NCBI GenBank assembly: GCA_965216255.1 | Contig: OZ244148.1 | Location: 5,084,001 to 5,148,000 of the forward strand | Direction: 5' to 3' | DNA: 64,000 bases | From: G965216255 sp965216255 | GTDB taxonomy: Bacteria > Bacteroidota > Rhodothermia > Rhodothermales > Bin80 | In this document: piece after piece, positions 8,618-17,962 of the stretch | How positions within the stretch are numbered: the first letter of the stretch is position 1 | Layout: each line of letters opens with the position of its first letter | Notes under the pieces: model-generated | The model's database searches: none | The model's input: only the letters and a program-made list of their open reading frames with translations | Told to the model about the DNA's origin: nothing | Made by a program: the position numbers and the translations under genes

Positions 8618-9644
8618 GTGGCACATACGGTTACGCTCCTTCCCGGCGAGGGCATCGGCCCCGAGATAGTGGATGCCGAGGTGTGCGTGGTGGAAAAAAC
8701 GGGCGTTGATATTGTCTGGTGACTCCCACGGCGCAGTGGGCCAGGCGGGCATTGACTTGTACGGTGAGCCTCTCCCGAACGTGGTAGTCGAATCCATTCG
8801 TCGTCACGCGGTGGCCCTCAAGGGCCCGGTTGCTACACCGTTAGGCAAGGGATTTCGGAGCGTAAACGTGGCGCTGCGGCAGCAGTTGGACCTCTTTGCG
8901 AATGTACGGCCATGCAGGACCATGCCAGGCATCCGCACACCGTTTCCGGATGTGGACCTGATCATTTTCCGCGCAAACAAGGAAGGACTGTATTCGGGCA
9001 TGGAGAACTATGACGCCCGTCTCGAAATAGCGGACTCTATCGCCCGCATTACCCGGCGCGGCTCGCAGCGCATTATCCGGTTCGCCTTCGAATACGCCCG
9101 CTCCCACGGCAGGCGTGCCATTACACTTGTCCACAAGGCGAATATTCTCAAGGCTACCACGGGCATGTTCCTGGAAGAGGGGCAGGCCATAGCGGCCGGC
9201 TATCCGGACATCGCGTTCAATCACCGCATTATTGATAACATGGCGATGCAGCTTGTGATGGTGCCGCAAGAGTACGACTGCGTGGTAACCACCAACCTCT
9301 TTGGAGACATCCTTAGTGATTTATGCGCGGGTCTGGTCGGAGGCCTGGGCATGGTGCCGGGAGCAAATATTGGGAATGAATGCGCGGTCTTCGAGGCTGT
9401 GCACGGAACGGCTCCCGACATTGTGGGCCGCGGCATTGCCAATCCTACGGCTATGCTGCAATCCGCGGCCTTGATGCTGCGCTACCTCGGAGAAAAGGCC
9501 GCAGGCGATGCCGTGGAGCAGGCCATTTTCACGACTTATGCAGAGGGCCGATACGCCACGCCCGATGTAGGGGGCACCTGCACCACATCAGACTTCGCTC
9601 GTCATCTTGCCGGGCGCGTCGAAGAACTGTTGGACATACCGTGA
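8618..9644 (+). pseudogene. NAD-type isocitrate dehydrogenase, frameshifted near the 5' end
   Basis: From GTG at 8618 the frame encodes the classic N-terminus VAHTVTLLPGEGIGPEI for 34 codons and then hits TGA at 8720-8722. Removing one base (T at 8720) joins it to the downstream frame, which continues as a full isocitrate/isopropylmalate dehydrogenase to 9644. The Ser of FRSVNVALRQQLDLFANVRP marks an isocitrate rather than isopropylmalate enzyme. Conserved parts include YGEPLPNVV, the Lys of VHKANIL, TNLFGDILSDL and the cofactor loop EAVHGTAPD. The usual RENTEDLY motif reads RANKEGLY, which suggests some decay. It may be a real pseudogene, a sequencing error, or translated from an internal start. 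It overlaps the next gene by a GTGA junction. Confidence 0.85.
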
Positions 9645-10051
9645 TCCAGCGAGTCCAGACCGTGTACCTGTCTCTGGGAGCCCTGCTCCTGGCCGCCTTC
9701 CTTGTTACCCCCGCTGCCCGCCAGTTCGAAATGGGGGCGTTGGGCACGGCCGGACTTTACTTTTCGGGTTTGCTGGCAGCGGGCGCGGCGGCCGCCAGCA
9801 TCTTTCTTTTTGCCAGACGCCAGCTTCAGCGCAAGGTAATCGTCATAGGGCAGCTGGGTACCGTCGCGCTTCTGGCGATACTTGTAGGCGGCCTCTATGC
9901 GGGCGGAGCGCTGCGGACGCAGGAGGGCATCGATGGCATCCTGCTCTTTGGCGTCGCCCTCCCGGTAGTGGCCTACATTGCACTCTTCCTGGCTCGACGG
10001 GCCATCGGCCGCGATATCAGGCTCGTAGATTCCGTAAACCGGCTGCGCTAG
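9641..10051 (+). CDS. DUF4293 family membrane protein
   Basis: A 136-residue protein beginning IQRVQTVYL, the hallmark N-terminus of DUF4293, a family of four-span membrane proteins largely found in Bacteroidota. Four hydrophobic segments are seen at about residues 9-25, 34-52, 65-86 and 95-117. The GTG start at 9641 overlaps the TGA of the isocitrate dehydrogenase remnant, suggesting translational coupling to a frame that is now broken. The function of the family is unknown. Its 3' end overlaps the convergent glycosyltransferase stop by four bases. Confidence 0.85.
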   Translation: MIQRVQTVYLSLGALLLAAFLVTPAARQFEMGALGTAGLYFSGLLAAGAAAASIFLFARRQLQRKVIVIGQLGTVALLAILVGGLYAGGALRTQEGIDGILLFGVALPVVAYIALFLARRAIGRDIRLVDSVNRLR

Positions 10052-11151
10052 GGGGACCGAAAGCGCGGTGGCGGAAGGCTGGAAAAGGTTCGCCGCCCGC
10101 GCAGATAGCGGTCAATGAGGATGCTCCCCAGGTAGGAGGGCAGCACCGCGGATGCACGGGCACCGGGGCCAGGATAGTGTCCACGCATGCGGTGCGCGTC
10201 GCGATAGGCGCGCACGATCGCGGCCGCGTGTCGAATCTTTCCGCGCAAAAGAAACAGGACCGCTGCGCCGGCGTCCAGGAGTGCGCGCTCTGGCCATATG
10301 CCGCGCCAGTGCTTCCGGGGCAGATTCTTGTAAAGCATGAGCAGGTTGTTCCGGTAGTTGAAGTACAGCTTCCTGCTGCTTCCTGCGGCGAGTGATGCCC
10401 CTCCTATATGGAATACGTGGCTCTTTGGCTCAACCAGGATGCGACAACCTGCGCCGCGTAAACGCCAGCAGAGATCAATTTCTTCCATGTGCATTTCGAA
10501 GCGTTCGTCCAGCAGCCCCACTTGCTCCACCGCCGTCCTTCGCAGGAGCAGGGCCGCGCCGGTAGCCCAGTCCACGCAGCAGCGGTCGTCGTATTGCCCG
10601 GTATCGTCCTCCATCACGTCCAGCACGCGTCCGCGGGCGAATGGATAGCCCAGTCTGTCGAGGAAGCCTCCGGCTGCACCGGCATACTCAAATCGGTGTC
10701 TAGCTTCGAATTGCAGAATCTTGGGCTGTACGGCGGCGACCAGTGGGTCCCGCTCCGCTGCATCTACCAACGGTTGGAGCCAGCCGGGTGGCGCCTCTAC
10801 ATCGTTGTTCAGAAGCACGACATACTTGCCGCTGGCATGCTTCCAGGCGGCGTTGTTGCCTCCGGCATAAAGCAGGTTGACGGGCAGCCGAATGACCTGG
10901 ATCTGGGGGAGAGTCGAAGCTACCCAGGCAGCGGACCCGTCTGTGGAATTGTTGTCAGCGAGGATGATTTCCAGGTCTGGATAGGCCGTGCGCGCTACGG
11001 AGGGAAGGCACTGCTGCAATAGCGGCAGTGCATTCCACGAAACGACGATTATGGAGACCGGCGGAGATGGCAAAGCAAAGGGGGGGGGTAGACTGAAAAA
11101 GGATTGGGCGCGTCCCTCGAAGGCCGGCCATGCAGCCCGGCCATCAATCAT
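10048..11151 (-). CDS. Family 2 glycosyltransferase with poly-C tract
   Basis: GT-A fold glycosyltransferase of 367 residues. The catalytic domain starts at about residue 32 with VSIIVVSWNALPLLQQCL and shows the DNNSTDG nucleotide-binding motif, the metal-binding LLNNDVEAPPGWL, and a late acidic motif FEMHMEEIDLCWRL, as in rhamnosyltransferase-like GT2 enzymes. It probably adds a sugar to a cell-surface polysaccharide, but the substrate cannot be told. Its first 31 residues are unusual and contain a run of nine C residues (plus-strand G at 11080-11088). Length changes in this run would switch the frame. No other glycan gene is adjacent. Confidence 0.88.
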   Translation of the reverse strand: MIDGRAAWPAFEGRAQSFFSLPPPFALPSPPVSIIVVSWNALPLLQQCLPSVARTAYPDLEIILADNNSTDGSAAWVASTLPQIQVIRLPVNLLYAGGNNAAWKHASGKYVVLLNNDVEAPPGWLQPLVDAAERDPLVAAVQPKILQFEARHRFEYAGAAGGFLDRLGYPFARGRVLDVMEDDTGQYDDRCCVDWATGAALLLRRTAVEQVGLLDERFEMHMEEIDLCWRLRGAGCRILVEPKSHVFHIGGASLAAGSSRKLYFNYRNNLLMLYKNLPRKHWRGIWPERALLDAGAAVLFLLRGKIRHAAAIVRAYRDAHRMRGHYPGPGARASAVLPSYLGSILIDRYLRGRRTFSSLPPPRFRSP

Positions 11152-12033
11152 GTGACTGCGAAGCTACACACTACACGGGTGCGCAGCGCGGTGTATTGCA
11201 TGCCGTGGCACGCAAGGTCGACCGGCACGGTGGCCTGCTTGCCCTGGAGACCGGGGCCGCTGCGGACGCGACTTCGAGAGCGCAGGCCTGGGCAGACGTT
11301 CGATGCAGCGAACCGTGGCCCGGCAAGGGCCATGGAAATACGCGGGGGCCAATGCCGCCAGGGAAACAATCACGCCAACAAGCCGTGCCGCCTGCTCGGG
11401 GCCGCACGCATGCCAGGTTCCGGACCCTCCAAGCATATGCCGATGTTGGCGGGTAAATGCATGGTTGACCGGAAATCGGGTTATGAATCTGAATAGCAGC
11501 ATGACGAGCCACGAGCCGCCACTTCGAGCCGCTCCGTATGGAAGGCATGCGATAGCGTCGTTTTTCGAAATAGCCGCAGTCGAGGCGCCTCTGAATGCGC
11601 TTCGAAGAGCACAGAGTCGGATGGACCATGCAGGGGCCGCTGCGATGCCGTACGCCCCCAGGGTCCGGTACCCGCCGGCCTCAACCGGCCTGTCGTGGAA
11701 GGCAGCTCCAGACTCGAATTTGGCGCTACAAGCCACTATATACCGTTTCTACATGAATATGGGCTCACCTGTTGGTGGTATACCGGTCCAGGCACGTGCC
11801 TGTTGCGTAGTGTATGGTCATGGTGTGGCTACCTCGCCGTCAGTCCGGCATCGATGACGGTTCGCGCGCCGCAGCCGGGGGCCCATTCGCGATGCCGAAG
11901 ATATGGCCATGTGTAGCATAACCCGCCATACGGCTGCTGACCACGGAGACCGCGGCCGCGCCGGGAGGCGGCATCGTCAAGGTACGCCCGTATTCATTCC
12001 GCGCAGCAGCCACTACGGAGCCCCGCACACCCC
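11152..12033. other. Gene-free stretch between glycosyltransferase and recQ
   Basis: About 880 bases of GC-rich sequence. Open frames occur on both strands (for example 11164-11736 minus and 11303-11857 plus), but none resembles a protein family I know, and their composition (Arg-, Cys- and His-rich) is that of non-coding frames. No tRNA, repeat array or clear terminator is visible. It may hold a decayed gene or an unrecognised RNA. Confidence 0.5.
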
Positions 12034-13773
12034 ATGAAGCAGGCCACGTTGCAGGATGCGCGGAACCTCTTGTGGTTTCACTGGGGACATGCTCAGTTTC
12101 GAGCTGGGCAGGAGGAAGCCATAAGCGCCGTGCTCGCTGAACGCGATGTCCTTGCCGTCCTGCCCACCGGGGCCGGGAAATCCGTTTGCTATCAGATACC
12201 GGCATTGCTCCGCGGAGGAACCACACTGGTAATCTCGCCGCTACTGGCACTGATGCAGGACCAGGTCAGAGGGCTTCACGCATGCGGCATAGCTGCCACG
12301 AGCATCGACAGCTCGCTGACGACCTATGAAGTGGATCGCAGGTGGACGGATGCCGAGTTCGGGCGATTTCGCCTGGTCTATGTTTCGCCCGAGAGGCTGC
12401 ATTCCGACATCTTTATGGCGCGGGCTGCCAGACTGCCGGTGACGTTTGTAGTTGTAGATGAGGCGCATTGCGTGAGCACCTGGGGGCACCAGTTTCGTCC
12501 CGCGTACCGCAGAATTGCTGAGGCCTATCCGCTAGTGGGCCACCCTCCTGTCATGGCCGTAACGGCAACCGCCACTCCGGAAATACGGCGCGACATCGTA
12601 GACGGCCTTGGCCTTCGCAGCCCCGTTGCTGTGGTAAGAGGATTCGACCGGCCAAATATCCTCTGGTCGGTTGTCCCAACGGAGGCGAAGCGAGAGGTCG
12701 TACGCGCTGTCCTTAGCCGGGGGGCGGGAAGCGGCGTTGTCTATGCGGCCACGCGGCGCGCCGTGGACACATGGGCCAAGTGGCTGGACGGGGCGGGCTA
12801 TGCCGCTGTAGCCTACCACGCAGGCCTTGCGCCGGATGTTCGTCGCAAGGCCCAGACTTCATGGCTGGCGGATCAGGCCCGCTTCGTGGTGGCTACCAGC
12901 GCATTTGGCATGGGCATCGACAAGAGCGACGTACGGCTCGTGCTGCACGTCGACCTGCCAGCGTCACTGGAGGCATACTATCAGGAGGCCGGCCGCGCGG
13001 GCCGTGACGGAATGCCAGCGCATGCCGTTCTGGTTTACTCGAGCGATGATGCCGCGCTCCGGCGGACCATGACAGTGAACAGCCATCCCGACAGGCACCA
13101 TGCCCGCGCCGTCTACGATGCCGTCTGCAACAATGCGCAGGTCGCCGTAGGCAGCCTGCCGGCAAGTCCGGTTCTCCTCGACTTCGAGGCCGTCTCTGCG
13201 CGGACGGGCTTTTCGCACGCTCGCATCCGGAGCGCGGTTGACCTCCTGGTAGAACAGCAGGTTTGGCACGCAATTCGGCCTAGGAAGGATTCGGGCCTGC
13301 TCTGTTTCACGCAGTCTGCCGGTATCCTCGGCCAGTACGCATACGGCGTCAAAAACAAGGCACTGGAGCAGTTTGTGCTTTCGCTGCTACGCCACGTCCC
13401 TGCCGATGCTTTCAACGGATGGAGAGAAGTAGACCTCCAAAAGCTGGCGAACCAGCTGGGCCTTGGGCGCCAGCGGCTGGAGGCGGGCCTGGACTTTCTT
13501 GCGCAGCGCAGCCTTCTCCACTGGCGTGGAGCCCAGGGCGCCTTCCAATTGCGGCTTCGCTTTCCAAGGACCGAGCGACTTGCCATTGAGGACGGTGCCG
13601 TCTTGCAGAATCTTGACCGTGCCGCCCGGCGTCTGGACCAGATGTTGCTCTTTGCCCGCACCGATCAGTGTCGCCGCCACTTTCTATTGGCATACCTCGG
13701 AGAAGATACCGATGTGGAATGCGGCCGGTGCGATGTGTGTCTCGGGGCGCCGCCCGCACTTTCTGGCCCGTGA
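12034..13773 (+). CDS. recQ: RecQ-family ATP-dependent DNA helicase
   Basis: A 579-residue 3'-5' DNA helicase. Visible motifs are Walker A LPTGAGKSVCYQ (about residues 43-54), DEAH box VVDEAHCVSTWGHQFRP, motif III AVTATAT, and motifs V/VI ATSAFGMGIDKSDVRLV with QEAGRAGRDG. The zinc-binding site is present near the C-terminus (QCRRHF, then ECGRCDVC), giving four Cys. There is no C-terminal HRDC domain, so this is a short RecQ form as is common in Bacteroidota. It probably acts in recombination and repair. The ATG at 12034 fits the start of the family. It stands alone after a long gene-free stretch. Confidence 0.93.
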   Translation: MKQATLQDARNLLWFHWGHAQFRAGQEEAISAVLAERDVLAVLPTGAGKSVCYQIPALLRGGTTLVISPLLALMQDQVRGLHACGIAATSIDSSLTTYEVDRRWTDAEFGRFRLVYVSPERLHSDIFMARAARLPVTFVVVDEAHCVSTWGHQFRPAYRRIAEAYPLVGHPPVMAVTATATPEIRRDIVDGLGLRSPVAVVRGFDRPNILWSVVPTEAKREVVRAVLSRGAGSGVVYAATRRAVDTWAKWLDGAGYAAVAYHAGLAPDVRRKAQTSWLADQARFVVATSAFGMGIDKSDVRLVLHVDLPASLEAYYQEAGRAGRDGMPAHAVLVYSSDDAALRRTMTVNSHPDRHHARAVYDAVCNNAQVAVGSLPASPVLLDFEAVSARTGFSHARIRSAVDLLVEQQVWHAIRPRKDSGLLCFTQSAGILGQYAYGVKNKALEQFVLSLLRHVPADAFNGWREVDLQKLANQLGLGRQRLEAGLDFLAQRSLLHWRGAQGAFQLRLRFPRTERLAIEDGAVLQNLDRAARRLDQMLLFARTDQCRRHFLLAYLGEDTDVECGRCDVCLGAPPALSGP

Positions 13774-13818
13774 ACGAGGCGAGGCCGATGGTCAAAAGGA
13801 CATGGCTGCGGCATCCAG

Positions 13819-14184
13819 TCACTCCGAGGCAAGGCCCGGCGGCAGTATTCCCGGGAATTCTCCCTGCCTGTGACGCTCCTCCACCAGGCGATCCATGACT
13901 TTTTCGTAGACCTCTGCATAGGCGAGCGGGTTATCCACATAGTAATCCAGGAGCCTGGCAAAGGCGGTGGCATCAAGTCCGTAGCGGGCGAGGACGGAAT
14001 CGCGCGCATGTGGAAGCGGGGCGTAATCGAGCCCTTGCCGCGCATCAGCCAGATGCAGTTCTATCAAGACGTCGACCGCCGCATTGTGCTCGCGTGGCGA
14101 ACGGTCCACCCCGGAGCACCGGGTAAGGAGGGCAGCCATGGCAAGGCAGGCAAGGAGAATGCCCTTTCTTTCTGCCCGCTTCAA
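13819..14184 (-). CDS. DUF4296 family lipoprotein
   Basis: A 121-residue protein with a lipoprotein signal peptide (LLACLAMAALLTRC, lipobox Cys at about residue 23). The mature part, DVLIELHLADA followed by a small helical domain with YYVDNPLAYAEVYEKVMDRL, matches DUF4296, a Bacteroidota family of unknown function. Its ATG overlaps the TGA of the upstream DUF4837 gene (ATGA at 14181-14184), so the two are co-translated. The pair is also often adjacent in relatives as far as I recall. Confidence 0.8.
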   Translation of the reverse strand: MKRAERKGILLACLAMAALLTRCSGVDRSPREHNAAVDVLIELHLADARQGLDYAPLPHARDSVLARYGLDATAFARLLDYYVDNPLAYAEVYEKVMDRLVEERHRQGEFPGILPPGLASE

Positions 14185-15308
14185 GCTTCAGAACTTTTTT
14201 CGGTATCCAGTCTCGTTCGGAACGTATAGGCGATGACTTCGAGCTGGCGCAGGAATTCCCGCTTCGGGAAATTGGGAGCAAACACCATACCGTCTACCAG
14301 GTAGAGGCGCTGCGTAGGCTCGTCATAGAATGCGTAAGTAAGGAAGGGCCCGCCCATGCCAAAGGGAAATTTCTTTCCGTTCTCTTTACCTACCATGTGC
14401 CAAAGGCCGCGTACCTCATAGGCAAATCGGTCCTTGAAGTTGATTTCCTCGGAATCCAGCGGTTGCCTCCGGTCAATTTCCACCCATCCTCCGAGGCTGC
14501 CCTGGATGTGCTGCATGGTAAGCGCATCTCGCGTGTTTGTAATCCACTCCGGCGTAAGGCGGCTGGGGTCAGCTTGCTCCTCATAGTAGACAAACAGGCT
14601 GCGCCAGGTATCCGAGAGCGTACGGCGCATCCATACAAATTGATTGGTATCTACGGCGACGACATAATCGTGCTGGCCGTGCACGGCAAAGCCGTGGTGA
14701 TCCATCAGATACTCCTCAATGTTGCGCTGCCGTCCGATGTTGAACATGTCACGATGGGTGCGCTGTCGCGTGGCTTCATTGAGCTGGTAAATCACATCGT
14801 CTGCGCCATCGTCTATAACGGCAATCAAATCCTCTTCCGTCGGCGCCAAGACATAAAAGACCTGCTGCCGTTGGCGCCAGACGTTTTCTCTTGGTACAAC
14901 GGCACTTTCGCCGCCCACGATGGCCTGTACCGCTTCCGCGCTCAGAATACTGCGCACGAATCTGGATTCCGTGCTCACCGTGTCCCGGATGGCGGCGACG
15001 AACAGAACGCTCTTGCGCGCCTTCGCGGCATCCAGCGCCAGGCGAGAATCGAGGTTGATTACGTCGATTTCGAAGACAGGCTCCCGCGATGGCAGCGTGC
15101 CGATGGGCGCCGAAATGGTCTCGCGGAGCTTGTCCCCAACGGCACCCTGCCAGAGCGTCGAATCTATGACGAGCGCCACTTTGCCTTCCTGGCCGACGGC
15201 TTCGGGTCTAAAGTCGGTTCCGGAAAGCAGGAAGTCCGAGCATCCTGCCACGAAGAAAAGGGCGGCAGCCGAAAGGCCACCCACGATGCGGGTCTGGCTT
15301 GGTGTCAT
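14181..15308 (-). CDS. DUF4837 family lipoprotein
   Basis: A 375-residue protein with a lipoprotein signal (ALFFVAGC, lipobox Cys at about residue 23). The mature N-terminus, RPEAVGQEGKVALVIDSTLWQGAVGDKLRE, followed by FEIDVINL, is that of DUF4837, a Bacteroidota-specific family. The C-terminal half contains EVRGLWHMVGKENGKKFPFGMGGPF and YLVDGMVFAPNFPKREFLRQLEVI, also typical. The function is unknown; it is presumably periplasmic or attached to a membrane. It is the first gene of a two-gene operon with the DUF4296 gene. Confidence 0.85.
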   Translation of the reverse strand: MTPSQTRIVGGLSAAALFFVAGCSDFLLSGTDFRPEAVGQEGKVALVIDSTLWQGAVGDKLRETISAPIGTLPSREPVFEIDVINLDSRLALDAAKARKSVLFVAAIRDTVSTESRFVRSILSAEAVQAIVGGESAVVPRENVWRQRQQVFYVLAPTEEDLIAVIDDGADDVIYQLNEATRQRTHRDMFNIGRQRNIEEYLMDHHGFAVHGQHDYVVAVDTNQFVWMRRTLSDTWRSLFVYYEEQADPSRLTPEWITNTRDALTMQHIQGSLGGWVEIDRRQPLDSEEINFKDRFAYEVRGLWHMVGKENGKKFPFGMGGPFLTYAFYDEPTQRLYLVDGMVFAPNFPKREFLRQLEVIAYTFRTRLDTEKSSEA

Positions 15309-15364
15309 CGCTATTGGGTCGATTGGTTAGTTACGGTTAGCAAAGGGCCCCGGCTGTCGCGGGG

Positions 15365-16261
15365 ATTGTTTGGCAGAACTGAAATCTGGTTCCAACGGTT
15401 TGGATCAAGTACCTGGGGCAATAATGTGTATGCGTCCGTTGCGGTTCCGACTACGTTAACGCACATACGTCGCACAAGACCATACCGCACCGCTGCCGTG
15501 CTTGTGACAAGCGCTTTAGCGTACGAATGGCAACAGTGATGCAGAACTCGAATCTTGGCTACCAGGTATGGGCCATAGCGTGCTATCTAATGAGCACGAA
15601 CCTCAAGGGTGTTTCGAGCATGAAGCTCCACCGCGACCTGAAGATCACACAAAAGAGTGCATGGCACTTGGCGCACCGCATTCGGGAGACATGGCAGGAC
15701 AAGAACATGGACGGCATCTTCGGCGGCCCTGTAGAAGCCGACGAGACATTTGTGGGAGGGCTGCAGAAAAACAAGCACTCGAACAAGAGGGCTAACTTGG
15801 GACGTGGACCTTCTGGCAAGAAAGCAGTAGCCGGAAGCAGGGATCGCGAAACTGGCCAAGTGCGTGCCAAGGTAGTGGACAACTTAGACGCCAAGACGTT
15901 GAAGGGATTCGTGACTTCCAACATCGAACAAGGCACCAAGGCATACACGGATGATGCGCGTGCGCATATTGGCCTTCCGAACCACGAAGCCGTAAAGCAC
16001 TCCGTATCCGAGTACGTGAACGATCAAGCCCATACCAATGGACTTGAGAGCGTCTGGGCAATGCTCAAGCGTGGTTATCATGGAACGTACCACCAAATGT
16101 CTCCCAAGCATATGGATCGCTACGTAACGGAGTTTGCAGGTCGCCACAACGTGCGTCCCTTCGACACGCTGGAACAACTTGAGATGATGGGTGCCAGCAT
16201 GTCTGGCAAGCGGCTACGCTACACAGACCTTGTTAAGCCAACACACAGATCAGCAGCATGA
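15365..16261 (+). pseudogene. IS1595-family (ISXO2-like) transposase with 5' frameshift
   Basis: Transposase with an N-terminal zinc ribbon and a DDE-type domain. The intact frame runs from ATG 15527 to 16261 (244 residues) and includes VEADETFVGG, YTDDARAH and NGLESVWAMLKRGYHG, as in the ISXO2-like domain. Upstream, in the same frame, the zinc ribbon is still readable: CVRCGS at about 15430-15450 and CRACDKRFSVR just before 15527. A TAA sits immediately before the first Cys. The missing N-terminus continues in another frame (EIWFQRFGSSTWGNNVY, about 15377-15428). A one-base frameshift near 15428-15433 therefore separates the two parts. Either the gene is broken or it uses a programmed shift. 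Confidence 0.82.
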
Positions 16262-16431
16262 GTGAGAAGAGGAAGCCGAACACGAAGGCCAAGATGGGGC
16301 GGCCGGTCACGAAGAAGATACCAGATCGTATACCGGATACGCCGGAGAACATAGCTCGCGCCATCCTATTTACGCCACCCAAGAAGTCGGTTGATTGGAA
16401 GTATCTTGACAAGACCAATTGGGACGAATAG
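16258..16431 (+). CDS. Small passenger protein of the IS1595-type element
   Basis: A 57-residue, very basic protein starting at the ATG that overlaps the transposase TGA (ATGA at 16258-16261). The N-terminus is Lys/Arg-rich (KRKPNTKAKMGRPVTKK), followed by DTPENIARAILFTPPKK and a C-terminal DWKYL. Small proteins with this DTPENIARA...PPKK pattern commonly follow ISXO2-like transposases, in my experience of annotated elements. The function is unknown. The stop-start overlap suggests translational coupling with the transposase. Confidence 0.65.
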   Translation: MSEKRKPNTKAKMGRPVTKKIPDRIPDTPENIARAILFTPPKKSVDWKYLDKTNWDE

Positions 16432-17120
16432 CTGCACCGCACCGCCTATTAACATACTGGGTGAAACGAATGAACCGTCTCATCAGCCTGTTCCTAGTGT
16501 CGGTATCATTGACTTATGCTGAGGTGTACCCCAATCGTTGGACAGGATTTCGCTTAATTTAAGATAGAAAACTGCTAGAGTTGTGGGTGATGGCGGGACA
16601 TGTTGGTCCCAGTGGGCAGGCATATACCACAGGCTCCCCTACGCAGTTGGCTGACTTACCTGCGCACAGACCTCGTAATTTCCCCGGCCTCTCCCAGAGA
16701 CAAACTCTCAATAAGTGTCTCGAAACCTGATTGTGGGTAGATACAACAATTTCCTTATTTATCAAACGAGGCGAACTGGCAAGACACAGCGGGTGCAAGT
16801 CCCGTGATATGAAGCTTCAACCCAGCACATATCTCCGCGAGCCGTGCGTTGTCATTCGTGAGGATGGCAGCGAAGCGTTGGTAGCGGTGCGTGCGGTCAG
16901 GGGCTGATCAACGTCAATAGTAAAGGGCATCGACGACAATTAAGATTTTATTAAGAAGGAAGGCCGAGTTCAGTTTTTTGACCCTGGCCGGCACGGGTAA
17001 CGACCGGAGGGACGCATGGCCCCTGGAAGCGGCTGCGTTCGCGTAAGGCCGGGACTGCGTGAGTTCCTTCCGCCCGCCGAACAGGTCAGCGGTCTGCACG
17101 CGGCATGACCGCGTCTGTCC
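16432..17120. other. Non-coding stretch with a possible group II intron 5' remnant
   Basis: No gene is visible. The segment about 16770-16920 contains GCGGGTGCAAGTCCCG (16789-16804), a small hairpin around the GTGCAAGTCC sequence that is common in domain I of bacterial group II introns. It is followed by a structured GC-rich stretch beginning gagccgtgcg at about 16840. The 3' end of a group II intron lies at 21.6-22.03 kb on the same strand, so this could be the matching front part, split by later insertions. The evidence is weak: I cannot identify the 5' splice site or domains II-III. Confidence 0.3.
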
Positions 17121-17130
17121 TGGAGCCTAT

Positions 17131-17172
17131 GGCGGTCAGGAGTAGCTATGACCGCGAGGACGGCGGTCAGGA
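17131..17172. repeat. Repeated GGCGGTCAGGA motif at the IS21 remnant right end
   Basis: The 11-base motif GGCGGTCAGGA occurs at 17131-17141 and 17162-17172, just beyond and across the istB stop. IS21-family elements often carry several short repeats at each end that bind the transposase, so these are likely terminal repeats of the remnant. Confidence 0.45.
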
Positions 17173-17962
17173 CGGCAAGGCTTCTGCGGGAGCGGACTCT
17201 GCTTGATGCTCGGCCTCCTGGCGCCTCTTAGAGACCTCCAGCCGATAGCTGGGCAGATTCAGCTCCAGAATCACGCTGTGATGTACCAGCCGGTCTATGG
17301 CCGCTGCCGTGGTCATCGGATCCTTGAAGATGCGCTCCCACTGCGAAAACGCCAGATTGCTCGTCAGTAGAACGCTGCCCCGTTCGTAGCGCTGCGACAA
17401 AAGTAGGAACTGCACCTCCGTCTCCTGCCGGCTGTGCTGGACGTACCCTATGGCACGGGTGGTGAGCGCCTGGTAGCGCGGGAGCCGCTTCAGGAGCTGT
17501 GGCAGGCGCAACTCCCGTTTGGCCCTGAGCATCTCCTGCACGAGCGTGCTGCAATGGTATTCGCGACGCCGCTGGAAGATCAGTTCGCGGCCCAGGGCAC
17601 ACAACAGGTGCGTCTTGCCACTGCCGGCAGGCCCAAAGGCCAGAACGTTCTGCCGGCTCTCCAAGAAGCCTCCCTCCAAGAGCACGCTCAGGTGGTGGTC
17701 TATCCGTACCGGCAACCGGCCCCTATCAAAGGTGTCCAGCGTCTTCTGCAGTGGCAGCCGCGACTGGTGCAACCAGCGATGAATACGGTTGCTATGTCGT
17801 TGCTGCTGCTCCTGCTCTATGAGCTCCAGCAGGAAGCGCTCATCGACTCCCGTCGGGCCAAGTCGGCCTTCTGTTGGTAACAGGCCCGTATGGCCGGCAA
17901 GCGCAGATCCTTCAGTCCCGTGTGTACAGCCCGCTCCAGATCCGCTGTCGCGGCGTCTTCAT
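17167..17962 (-). pseudogene. istB: IS21-family ATPase IstB, frameshifted
   Basis: Helper ATPase of an IS21-type element. The main frame (17167-17880) carries RFLLELIEQEQQQRH, RLPLQKTLDTFD, Walker A GPAGSGKTHLLCAL and the DnaA-like core ending VLLTSNLAFSQWERIF. The N-terminal part LKDLRLPAIRACYQQKADLARRES lies in a different frame, so at least one frameshift separates them at about 17840-17860, and a second is likely near the start. The start ATG at 17962 overlaps the end of istA. The element is therefore probably inactive. Confidence 0.8.

Noticed and set aside
11164..11736. 190-codon minus-strand open frame in the gap before recQ
   Set aside because: No recognisable motif, overlapped by equally long frames on the other strand, so not supported as a gene.
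14397..15539. Plus-strand open frame of 380 codons antisense to the DUF4837 gene
   Set aside because: Antisense to a clear lipoprotein gene. Only its last part is meaningful, as the displaced N-terminus of the IS1595-type transposase.
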